Assembly (NCBI GenBank): GCA_023442635.1
Contig: JAEZYR010000034.1
Coordinates: 1 to 7,834 of the forward strand
Direction: 5' to 3'
Source of the DNA: Bacillota bacterium
Lineage (GTDB): Bacteria; Bacillota; Clostridia; Saccharofermentanales; Fastidiosipilaceae
DNA: 7,834 nucleotides
Made by a program: the position numbers and the translations under genes. Each line of letters opens with the position of its first letter. The stretch's first letter is position 1. The notes beneath the pieces are model-generated. The model ran no database searches, had not been told where the DNA came from, and saw only the letters and a program-made list of their open reading frames with translations. Shown here one piece after another: positions 1-6,640 of this stretch.

Positions 1-2096
1 AAGCAGGGCAAGACAGCTACAAAGAGCTGACAGAAATATGCGAGCCTTTTCCCTTGCTTAATGCCGTTCAGCTTGAACTGGTGGAGAAAATGGCAGAACG
101 CTACAACGCCACGCGAGGCCTATGTGCCAACTTGATGATTCCTGCCTTAACCGAAGCGCCAAAAGGCGCTGGAAAGGGAAGGGCTCGCTGTGTGGCCTTG
201 CTCGATCGCGAGAAGGTCGTCCAGGCATTAGAAGGCGGCTTGATTGCCCAAACTCGGCAGATTCGAGCGCTTAGCTATTTATTAGATGCGGATAGCCTCG
301 TCGAAAGCGAAGATTTATTACAGCAGTGCGATCTCAGCTTAAGCACCCTACAAACTTTGAAAAAGAAAGGACTCATCTCGCTTTTTTGGCAAGATCAAGA
401 GCTGAGCGAAGATAAAGATGACACGGCAGTGACGGAGGCTGAGCATCAATTGGCGCAGCCTTTAGAGCTGAATGAAGAACAAACCGAGACACTGCGTGGT
501 CTACTAGAGCAATACCTGGCAGCTCAAAAAAAGGGGGAGCCGACAGAAGCCTTATTACAAGGCGTGACGGGCTCAGGCAAGACAGAGGTCTATCTACAGC
601 TAGCCAAAAAAATATATGAAGCTGGTCAAAGTGTCCTGATCTTAGTCCCTGAGATTGCTCTTACGCCGCAGATGACCACACGCGTTAAATCCTATTTTGG
701 TGAAGCGGTCACGGTCCTCCACAGCCGCCTTCGAGCTAGAGAACGCCAAAAAAACTGGGAGCGCATACGTAAGGGGGAGAGTCGCATTGTTTTGGGGGCT
801 CGATCGGCTATCTTTAGCCCCCTGAAAAACCTTGGACTCATCATTATTGATGAAGAACATGAGAGCAGCTATTGGTCAGACCGGCATCCTCGCTATGACG
901 TTCGCAATGTCGCTCGCCTCCGAAGTCAGATCGAGTCATCGTTTTTGCTGCTCGGGTCTGCAACACCTGATATCGAGACACGCTACCGAACAGAGCAAGG
1001 CAAAAGCATGTGTTACCGCTTGCAAAAGCGAGCTGGCCTAGCCCTTTTACCTCAGGTTCATACCATCGACCTAAGGCTTTCAAACGACCGCTATAGCATC
1101 TTTCAGCAGCCTCTTAGGCTGGCCTTGGAGCGCTGCTTTGAGCGCGGCCAGCAGGCCATGATTTTTCATAATCGCCGAGGTTGGTCGAATTTTTTGCTCT
1201 GTGAAACTTGTGGACAAGCCTTGGAGTGTCCGAACTGTGCGGTTACGATGACCCTTCATCGCCGCCGTAACTATCGCCCTGAACATGTAGAATGCCACTA
1301 TTGTGGCTTTCACACAGACATACCAGAGACCTGTCCTCATTGCGGAGCCGCCACCCTTGTACCTCATGGTCTCGGAACCGAGCAAATCGAAGAAGCTTTT
1401 AGAAGCAGCTTCCCCAATCGTCGTATTTTGCGAATGGATCAAGATACGACTTCTGGACCTAATGCCCACGCAAGATTACTCGAGATTTTTCGTAACCACG
1501 AAGCGGATTGTCTCCTGGGTACCCAAATGATCGCCAAAGGGCATGACTTCCCACGAGTTACCCTTGTCGCCGTTCTGCTGGCAGATCAGCTATTCAGGGG
1601 CGATGATTTTCGCTCTGCTGAACGGGGCTTTCAGCTCTTAACCCAAGCCGCAGGCCGAGCAGGCCGTGGTACAGAAACAGGGGAGGTCTGGGTGCAAGCT
1701 TATGATCTCGAAGATAGAGCCTTGCAAGCTGCCCTCGCCCAAGACTACGAGCATTTTTATCAATTGGAATTGCAACTTCGCAGACAGATGGCTTATCCGC
1801 CTTTTGCCCATTTAGGTCGCATTATTGGCAGCCACCCGCTTGAAGATATCGGTGAAAAGGAGATCTGGCATCTTTATCGAGAACTCGAGCTCTGGCTGCA
1901 AAAGCAGAGTTGGCGCGATCGCTTGCTTTTGGCTCCACCCATCCAAGCACCACTCTCCCGTCTGCAAGGACGCCATCGATGGTTGATCAGTCTAAAAGCA
2001 TCGGCGACCTTTCCGCTCGTCTATTGTTTTCGTTTTTTAGCACAACAGCGCTTGGCTCAAGACTTTTTCTGCAGTTACGGTATGGATCCTGGATGA
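1..2096 (+). CDS. priA: Primosomal replication restart helicase PriA (5' truncated by window edge)
   Basis: PriA is a 3'-to-5' superfamily 2 DNA helicase that recognises abandoned replication forks and starts reloading of the replicative helicase. The frame is open from position 3, and the residues before the TTG at 54 still align with PriA, so that TTG is internal. The true start and most of the N-terminal 3'-end-binding domain lie upstream. Counting residues from 54, a winged-helix-like stretch lies at about 83-112. The Walker A motif GVTGSGKT is at 170-177 (bases 561-584) and the Walker B DEEH box at 266-269 (849-860). Four CxxC pairs (C383/386, C392/395, C414/417, C427/430) form the two-zinc module inserted in the helicase core. 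The helicase C motifs GTQMIAKG (489-496) and QAAGRAGRG (531-539) follow, then a C-terminal domain ending in MDPG, like the DxxP end of the family. All key residues are present. Its place ahead of def and fmt is typical of Bacillota. Confidence 0.97.
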   Translation, partial: AGQDSYKELTEICEPFPLLNAVQLELVEKMAERYNATRGLCANLMIPALTEAPKGAGKGRARCVALLDREKVVQALEGGLIAQTRQIRALSYLLDADSLVESEDLLQQCDLSLSTLQTLKKKGLISLFWQDQELSEDKDDTAVTEAEHQLAQPLELNEEQTETLRGLLEQYLAAQKKGEPTEALLQGVTGSGKTEVYLQLAKKIYEAGQSVLILVPEIALTPQMTTRVKSYFGEAVTVLHSRLRARERQKNWERIRKGESRIVLGARSAIFSPLKNLGLIIIDEEHESSYWSDRHPRYDVRNVARLRSQIESSFLLLGSATPDIETRYRTEQGKSMCYRLQKRAGLALLPQVHTIDLRLSNDRYSIFQQPLRLALERCFERGQQAMIFHNRRGWSNFLLCETCGQALECPNCAVTMTLHRRRNYRPEHVECHYCGFHTDIPETCPHCGAATLVPHGLGTEQIEEAFRSSFPNRRILRMDQDTTSGPNAHARLLEIFRNHEADCLLGTQMIAKGHDFPRVTLVAVLLADQLFRGDDFRSAERGFQLLTQAAGRAGRGTETGEVWVQAYDLEDRALQAALAQDYEHFYQLELQLRRQMAYPPFAHLGRIIGSHPLEDIGEKEIWHLYRELELWLQKQSWRDRLLLAPPIQAPLSRLQGRHRWLISLKASATFPLVYCFRFLAQQRLAQDFFCSYGMDPG

Positions 2097-2192
2097 AAAG
2101 CTTGCTTAAGTAAAAACTCTGAGTAGGTGCAGATGTTTTCGACCCTATCTATGCTTGGGTGATTGGGCGAGTAGGCTTCCCAGATGAGGTGG

Positions 2193-2220
2193 GTGTACGT
2201 AGGTGTCTACCTATTTACAC
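2193..2220. repeat. Imperfect inverted repeat, 12-bp arms and 4-base loop, upstream of def
   Basis: The arms GTGTACGTAGGT (2193-2204) and ACCTATTTACAC (2209-2220) flank the loop GTCT. Ten of 12 positions pair by Watson-Crick rules; as RNA one further pair is G:U (G2199 with U2214), leaving a single C/U mismatch. No run of U follows the 3' arm, and no T-run precedes it on the other strand, so it does not look like an intrinsic terminator in either direction. The 3' arm contains the TTTACA that could be the -35 box of a def promoter. This is the arrangement expected of an operator. An RNA hairpin in the leader of a read-through transcript is the alternative. The structure is seen directly; the function is inferred. 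Confidence 0.6.
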
Positions 2221-2242
2221 ATATCAGCATAAAATCTATAGC
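2214..2242 (+). promoter_or_regulatory. Candidate sigma-A-type promoter for def-fmt-rsmB
   Basis: TTTACA (2214-2219, five of six matches to TTGACA) is followed 17 bases later by TATAGC (2237-2242, four of six matches to TATAAT, including the first four positions). Another -10-like hexamer, TAAAAT (2230-2235), has no well-placed -35. Spacing is ideal, and the site lies in the only sizeable gap of the window, about 40 bases before the def ribosome binding site. The weak -10 keeps this tentative. The -35 box sits inside the 3' arm of the palindrome at 2193-2220, so a protein bound there would compete with RNA polymerase. Confidence 0.4.
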
Positions 2243-2267
2243 AAAAGGCTATCCAAAAAATCGATTT

Positions 2268-2275
2268 GAAAGAGG
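2268..2275 (+). promoter_or_regulatory. Ribosome binding site of def
   Basis: GAAAGAGG/T-type purine tract nine bases before the ATG at 2285. A nearer ATG at 2278 is out of frame with def, and too close to this site, so the spacing decides for 2285. Confidence 0.65.
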
Positions 2276-2284
2276 TCATGCAGC

Positions 2285-2752
2285 ATGGCAATAAGACAAA
2301 TCTTACACGAAGGGGATCCAACTTTACGCAAAAAGGCTAAAGCAGTCGAGCTGCCCAGTCCACGTATCTCAGCCTTGGCTGAAGACATGATTGATACCCT
2401 GGCTCATACAGGGAATGGCATTGGCCTGGCTGCCCCACAGATTGGCGTTCTTCGCCGCCTTTTTGTCATTGATATGCAAGAAGGGGATGGCCCCATCGTA
2501 TTTGTTAATCCCGAGATTCTAGAGACGAAGGGAAAACAATGTGGAACCGAGGGTTGTCTAAGTCTGCCTGGTTTGTGGGGAGAAGTGGAGAGACCTGCTT
2601 GGGTGCGCTGTCGTGCTCAGAACCTGGACGGGTCTTTTTTCGAACTGACAGCAGAGGGCTTATTTGCCGTTTGTATCTGCCATGAGTACGATCACCTAGA
2701 AGGGGTCTTATTCCGCGATCGAGCCATCCATCCACTGGAGTCGACCCCATGA
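2285..2752 (+). CDS. def: Peptide deformylase
   Basis: Def removes the N-formyl group from the starting methionine of new proteins at the ribosome exit, using a bound Fe2+ (or similar metal) ion. All three family motifs are visible in the 155 residues: GIGLAAPQIG (45-54), EGCLSLPG (89-96, with metal ligand C91) and HEYDHLEG (133-140, with ligands H133 and H137 and catalytic E134). The length suits the short Bacillota or type I forms. The residue before HExxH is cysteine (ICHE) where many family members have glutamine; as I recall, clostridial enzymes commonly share this cysteine. Val129 stands where arginine is usual four residues before the first His. The ATG at 2285 has a good ribosome binding site and gives the standard start (MAIRQILHEGDPTLR). 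The stop overlaps the fmt start as ATGA, so the two enzymes that add and remove the formyl group are probably translated together. Confidence 0.97.
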   Translation: MAIRQILHEGDPTLRKKAKAVELPSPRISALAEDMIDTLAHTGNGIGLAAPQIGVLRRLFVIDMQEGDGPIVFVNPEILETKGKQCGTEGCLSLPGLWGEVERPAWVRCRAQNLDGSFFELTAEGLFAVCICHEYDHLEGVLFRDRAIHPLESTP

Positions 2753-3798
2753 TGTCTGCTGCTCAAAGTCCTACTTCGTCTCCCTATCGTGTGATTTTTA
2801 TGGGGACGCCTGCTTATGCAGCAAAAATTCTTGAGAGCTTGGCTCGCGACCAACGCTTTGAGCTGTGTCTGGCAATAAGTCAACCTGATCGTCCTCAAGG
2901 CCGAAAACAGCTTTGTGTGCCTACGGCGGTTCATGCCCTCGCTGAGCAGCTCAATATCCCTCTTTTACAGCCTAGTAAGATCAAGGATCCCCAGCTGCTA
3001 GCCCAATTAGAGGCCTATCAGCCTGACCTGATGATCACCGCGGCCTATGGGCGTCTTGTGCCCTCAAGCATCCTCACGTTACCTCGCCTAGGCGCCATCA
3101 ATGTGCATGGCTCCCTTTTGCCAGCTTTTAGGGGCGCTTCTCCTGTGCAGTCCTGCATCGTTTCAGGGGCAACTGAGAGTGGAATTTCATGGCTGCTCAT
3201 GGATGAAGAACTCGATCACGGTCCTGTTATTGCTCGAAGAACCTTGTCTCTTTCTGCTACCGAAGACGCCGAAAACCTAATGGCACGATTGGCTGATTTA
3301 GCGGCAGAGCAAACACCAGATATCTTGGCTGACTATTGTGAAGGTCGAATAAAGCCAGTAGCTCAGGAGCATGCCCAGGCCAGCTGGACCCATCTTCTCC
3401 GACGCGAAGATGGATGGATAGACTGGAACCGCTCTGCACTTGCGCTGGATCAGCAAATTCGAGGCCTCTATCCTTGGCCTTCGACCTTAGCCCACTATGA
3501 AGGGCGCGACGTCAAAATCCTGCAAGCTCGACCGCTGACAGATCAGGAAGATCAGGAGATTCGACAGTTGGCTCAAAAGGCATCTTGTGTTATTGAACCA
3601 GGCATGCTTTTGAGTCAAGGAGGAGAAGAACTGATTATTGCTTGTGCAGAAGGCAGCCTAGCCGTATCGCGCTTGCAATTCAGTGGCCAAAAACAACAAG
3701 AGGCATCTCAGATTGCACACAATCTAAAGCGAGGCAGCAAATTCACCTCACTGGGGGCACCACCGCCCATCCTTTCAAGGACAGATCCTAAAAAATGA
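2749..3798 (+). CDS. fmt: Methionyl-tRNA formyltransferase
   Basis: Fmt transfers the formyl group of 10-formyl-tetrahydrofolate to Met-tRNA(fMet), making the bacterial initiator tRNA. The N-terminal catalytic domain (about 13-210) has the opening strand VIFMGTP (15-21), SQPDRPQGR (44-52), the catalytic pair in NVHGSLLP (N118 and H120), the RGASPVQ loop, and the catalytic aspartate in LDHGP (D156). The C-terminal tRNA-binding domain follows, with DGWIDWNRSA (221-230) and IRGLYPWPS (237-245). At 349 residues it exceeds the usual 310-320: about 12 extra residues precede the first strand, an acidic Gln-rich insert lies at about 262-282, and the tail is longer. Two adjacent ATG codons (2749 and 2752) are both possible starts, with GGAG at 2737-2740 serving either. 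A GTG at 2791 would give a family-like start but has no Shine-Dalgarno. The 3' end overlaps rsmB by ATGA. Confidence 0.96.
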   Translation: MMSAAQSPTSSPYRVIFMGTPAYAAKILESLARDQRFELCLAISQPDRPQGRKQLCVPTAVHALAEQLNIPLLQPSKIKDPQLLAQLEAYQPDLMITAAYGRLVPSSILTLPRLGAINVHGSLLPAFRGASPVQSCIVSGATESGISWLLMDEELDHGPVIARRTLSLSATEDAENLMARLADLAAEQTPDILADYCEGRIKPVAQEHAQASWTHLLRREDGWIDWNRSALALDQQIRGLYPWPSTLAHYEGRDVKILQARPLTDQEDQEIRQLAQKASCVIEPGMLLSQGGEELIIACAEGSLAVSRLQFSGQKQQEASQIAHNLKRGSKFTSLGAPPPILSRTDPKK

Positions 3799-5267
3799 GC
3801 ACGAAACAACGCCAGCTTACGCCTAAGCATTGTCCTTTGGCTGAACATCCCTTTGAGGCTGTTTTTCAAACGCTCATCTTCCTCCTTCAGGATGAAGCTT
3901 TAGGCAAAGGACAGTCTCTTCAGCTGGAGAAGGCTTACTTTGCAGAGCGCAGTCGCTTTTTGCGTTCGCGCTTAAAGGATCCTCATAAGCTGGCTCAGGC
4001 TAGAGAGCTTTTGCAACTGGCGTATCGTTGGCGCTTAACAGCCGAGGCTCTATTGCGTCCCTGCCTCAAACAAGCCTTATCGAAACTAGATTTTCCGCTG
4101 CGATCTGGACTCTGGCTAGCTGTTTGTGAAATTTTTTGGCGACCACAGGCAAAGGCAGCTCAAGTTGTCAATACGGCTGTCACGCTTGTGCGTACCTATG
4201 CTCACCAGGGGCAGGCAAGCGTGGCTAACGCGGTTCTTCGGCGACTTGTTCGGGAGAAAGATCGTAGAATGGCGGCACTTACAACCGCCGAGAAGGTAGG
4301 TTTAGCAGAACCGTCATACCTCTTGCTTGAACAACGTTGGGGAAAAGATAAGCTCCACGCATTTCTGTCCAGCTTGATGCTAGAAAAGCCGCTTGCAATT
4401 AGGGCGCGCGTGGCAGACCTCCCCCAGCATCTACCGCCAGATCAAGTTCAGTGGCAAGCTGGTCGCTTGCTGCCGTCGGCCTTCTTGCTGCAGTTGCAGC
4501 AGACAACTCTAAATGAGCTAGAAGCCTTTAGGCAAGGTGCTTTTTATATTCAAGGGGAGGCTGCGCAGCTCCCTATATCGCTTTTGCCCATTCAAGCGGA
4601 CGATTGCATTTTAGATCTGTGTGCAGCTCCAGGCGGTAAGGCAATCCAAGCAGCCGATGTACTGCAGCAACTTCATGGAAAGGGTTATGTTCTGGCTCTG
4701 GATCAAAGTCCTGAACGACTCGAGCGCCTGAGAGAAAATCAGCGTCGGCTGAAAGTGGCAAAGCTTTATGTGGCTTGCCATGATGCAAGAGAGCAACTTG
4801 CTTTCTCAGAACTGCAAGTATGCCTAGGTGAGCATGAAGCCAAACGAAGGTTGCAAGAGAGATGGGATATTGTAGTGGCCGACGTACCCTGTTCAGCTAT
4901 TGGGCGCTGGCAGCAACATCCAGAAGGCTGTTGGCAAAATCTATCTGAAGTAGAAAGTTCACTGCTCCCTCTGCAAGCAGAAATCCTAAAACAAGCTAGC
5001 CGCCATACAAAAGAGGGAGGGTACTTGCTTTACGCTACCTGTACCCTGAATCCTCGTGAGAATCAGCAACAGATCAGCTGTTTTTTGAACTCAAAAGAGG
5101 GGGAAAGCTTCCACTTGATCGATTTGACCGACAAGATCCAAGCTATCACTTCTCCCGAGGCTAAGCTGAGTCAAGCAATACAAGAAAAAGGGATGCTTAC
5201 TTTGTGGCCAGATTGTCACCTGAGCGAAGGTTTTTTTCTAGCCGTTCTTCAAAAGGCTTCGATATAA
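3795..5267 (+). CDS. rsmB: 16S rRNA (cytosine-967-C5)-methyltransferase RsmB
   Basis: RsmB (also called Sun) uses S-adenosylmethionine to methylate C967 of 16S rRNA. An N-terminal NusB-like RNA-binding helical domain covers about residues 18-160 and ends in the typical NAVLRRLVR (145-153). The NOL1/NOP2/Sun methyltransferase domain follows. Its SAM-binding motif is DLCAAPGGK (274-282), with an acidic residue D303 at the end of the next strand. The two cysteines of the m5C mechanism are C366 in ADVPCSAIG and C416 in YATCTLNP. The C-terminal SEGFFLAVLQK (477-487) matches the family end. The protein is longer than most relatives (490 against about 430-450), partly through a charged stretch at about 335-357. 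The start ATG overlaps the fmt stop (ATGA), with AAGGA at 3777-3781, a somewhat long 13 bases upstream. RsmF-type enzymes lack the NusB-like domain, which supports RsmB. Confidence 0.94.
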   Translation: MSTKQRQLTPKHCPLAEHPFEAVFQTLIFLLQDEALGKGQSLQLEKAYFAERSRFLRSRLKDPHKLAQARELLQLAYRWRLTAEALLRPCLKQALSKLDFPLRSGLWLAVCEIFWRPQAKAAQVVNTAVTLVRTYAHQGQASVANAVLRRLVREKDRRMAALTTAEKVGLAEPSYLLLEQRWGKDKLHAFLSSLMLEKPLAIRARVADLPQHLPPDQVQWQAGRLLPSAFLLQLQQTTLNELEAFRQGAFYIQGEAAQLPISLLPIQADDCILDLCAAPGGKAIQAADVLQQLHGKGYVLALDQSPERLERLRENQRRLKVAKLYVACHDAREQLAFSELQVCLGEHEAKRRLQERWDIVVADVPCSAIGRWQQHPEGCWQNLSEVESSLLPLQAEILKQASRHTKEGGYLLYATCTLNPRENQQQISCFLNSKEGESFHLIDLTDKIQAITSPEAKLSQAIQEKGMLTLWPDCHLSEGFFLAVLQKASI

Positions 5268-5303
5268 TAGAATGCCAGAAATATGAGTAAGTATGGCTAT
5301 AAT
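5263..5303 (+). promoter_or_regulatory. Two perfect TATAAT boxes, possible internal promoters for rlmN-phosphatase-kinase
   Basis: TATAAT occurs at 5263-5268, spanning the rsmB stop, and again at 5298-5303 in the 77-base gap before rlmN. Neither has a good -35 hexamer at 16-18 bases. The second is preceded by TGGC, one base off the extended -10 pattern TGn. It also lies between the short arms TGAGT (5284-5288) and ACTCA (5305-5309). The gap is AT-rich, so chance matches are possible, but this is the natural place for a second promoter in the cluster. Confidence 0.35.
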
Positions 5304-5324
5304 AACTCAGACTTGATTCTTAAA

Positions 5325-5333
5325 AAGGAGGGG
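5325..5333 (+). promoter_or_regulatory. Strong ribosome binding site fixing the GTG start of rlmN
   Basis: AAGGAGGGG lies 11 bases before the GTG at 5345. It is the closest match to the anti-Shine-Dalgarno sequence in the window. It supports the GTG start over the internal ATG at 5387, which has no comparable site. Confidence 0.8.
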
Positions 5334-5344
5334 ATAGATTCGCC

Positions 5345-6640
5345 GTGAATGCAGTCAGCACAGAAAGTCCTGTATTGTGCAACGCCATGCGTCCAGCTAT
5401 CCAGGATGTTAGTCCTGAGCAGTTGCGATCTGTCCTCGAATCGGCTGCTTATCCATCCTTTCGTTACCGACAAGTCCTTACGTGGCTAGAACGCGGTATT
5501 ACGGATTTGGCATGGATGACAGACCTACCCAAAGATCTCAAGACTTGTTTAGAACAGCATTTTTCTTTTGATTCCGTCATTTTACTTGAGCGCCAACGAA
5601 GCCAGGATCGTGAGACGGAAAAGTATCTTTTACAACTCGCAGATGGCCAAAAGGTAGAGATGGTTTCTATGCTCTATCGCCACGGCCATAGTGTCTGCAT
5701 TTCCTCCCAAGTAGGCTGCCGCATGGGCTGTCGTTTTTGCGCTTCGGCACAAGCTGGTTTTGGTAGGCAACTATTGGCTAGCGAGATGCTGATGCAGATC
5801 CATCTTGCCGCCCGTGAGCGCAAGCGGCGTGTGGATTCTGTTGTTGTGATGGGGATTGGAGAACCTTTTGATAATTATGATGAGCTTTTGCGCTTTATTC
5901 GCCGAGCTCACGAGGCAGAAGGTGTAGGCATTGGATATCGCCATTTCACCATATCAACCTGTGGACTTGTGCCTGAGATTGAGCGTCTAGCTGCAGAAGG
6001 CTTACCTGTTTCTTTGGCTATTTCGCTCCATGCTCCTGACGATGCTTTGCGCCGCGCGTTAATGCCGATTGCCCGTCGTTGGAGCATAGACGAATTGATG
6101 CTTGCCTGCCGCCACTATCTCGCCCAAACGAAAAGACGCTTAACTTATGAATATGCCTTGTTTAAGGGCATCAATGATCATTTGGAACAGGCAGATGCCT
6201 TAGCGGATCTTCTGAAGGGACAACTCTGTCATGTGAATTTGATTCCAGGCAACCCAGTTCCAGGCCAAGCGGAGCTACAGAGAAGCCCAGCTGAACAGAT
6301 TGAGCGCTTCAGACAACGTTTGGAACGACGGCATATATCGGTAACTTGTCGGCGATCGCTCGGTGCTGACATTGAGGCAGCTTGTGGGCAACTGCGCCGC
6401 CAGCACGAAGAGCAGAAAAGCAAGCCTTGGCGCGAAACGGCCGACGCCATTACGAGAGAGCAGCAGACTCGGCAAATACGCCCACGAAAAGCTAGCTCGC
6501 ATCCCCCAAAACGGCAGGGGAGTGAAAAGCCTATTCGTAAGTCACGCACGAGTGGCGCTGCTTATCATGACATGAAAGCAAGAACCGCGCCTCCAAGGTC
6601 AAAGGCTAGACGCTCAAAAGTGCGGAGGGCTGTGCCATGA
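5345..6640 (+). CDS. rlmN: Dual-specificity 23S rRNA/tRNA (adenine-C2)-methyltransferase RlmN, with basic C-terminal extension
   Basis: RlmN is a radical SAM enzyme that makes 2-methyladenosine at A2503 of 23S rRNA, in the peptide exit tunnel near the peptidyl-transferase centre, and at A37 of some tRNAs. The CxxxCxxC cluster motif is C125, C129, C132 (bases 5717-5740) and binds the 4Fe-4S cluster. The two other mechanistic cysteines are present: C118 in VCISSQVGC and C347 in EAACGQL (matching E. coli C118 and C355). MGIGEPFDNYDELL (169-182), SLHAPDDALRRALMP (227-241) and NLIPGNPVPG (298-307) are further family blocks. The usual end of the protein comes at about residue 350. Beyond it are 81 residues with 25 Lys/Arg and only 7 Asp/Glu, with no recognised fold. 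The resistance enzyme Cfr is a relative, but the N-terminal region, the DIEAACGQL end and the gene neighbourhood indicate RlmN. The stop overlaps the phosphatase start as ATGA. Confidence 0.95.
   Translation: MNAVSTESPVLCNAMRPAIQDVSPEQLRSVLESAAYPSFRYRQVLTWLERGITDLAWMTDLPKDLKTCLEQHFSFDSVILLERQRSQDRETEKYLLQLADGQKVEMVSMLYRHGHSVCISSQVGCRMGCRFCASAQAGFGRQLLASEMLMQIHLAARERKRRVDSVVVMGIGEPFDNYDELLRFIRRAHEAEGVGIGYRHFTISTCGLVPEIERLAAEGLPVSLAISLHAPDDALRRALMPIARRWSIDELMLACRHYLAQTKRRLTYEYALFKGINDHLEQADALADLLKGQLCHVNLIPGNPVPGQAELQRSPAEQIERFRQRLERRHISVTCRRSLGADIEAACGQLRRQHEEQKSKPWRETADAITREQQTRQIRPRKASSHPPKRQGSEKPIRKSRTSGAAYHDMKARTAPPRSKARRSKVRRAVP

Larger units (their letters stand above)
2097..2284. other. 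Intergenic region between priA and def
   Basis: This is the longest non-coding stretch in the window. It holds the palindrome at 2193-2220, the possible promoter at 2214-2242 and the def ribosome binding site. I see no intrinsic terminator after priA, no tRNA and no recognisable riboswitch. The rest of the region is unexplained. Confidence 0.7.

Noticed and set aside
54..56. TTG as the start codon of priA
   Set aside because: The frame is open back to position 3, and the upstream residues (SYKELTEICEPFPL) continue the PriA alignment. There is no Shine-Dalgarno before it. The gene is cut by the window edge.
2133..2162. Nine-codon ORF after priA
   Set aside because: Too short, with only a weak purine stretch upstream; expected by chance.
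2184..2294. Small ORF of 36 codons (MRWVYVGVYLF...) in the gap, ending inside the def start
   Set aside because: There is no convincing ribosome binding site, it contains the palindrome, and the composition looks random. A leader peptide is possible but not supported.
5218..5237. Terminator-like ACCT-GAGCGA-AGGT followed by seven T
   Set aside because: The stem is only four pairs and lies inside the rsmB coding region, where it encodes the conserved EGFF end.
31..5285. Repeated CAGAAATATG at 31-40 and 5276-5285
   Set aside because: Many ten-base matches are expected by chance in a window of this size, and the contexts are unrelated.
5345..6640. Cfr-type antibiotic resistance methyltransferase
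   Set aside because: The N-terminal region, the DIEAACGQL end and the housekeeping neighbourhood fit RlmN; no mobile element or resistance context is present.
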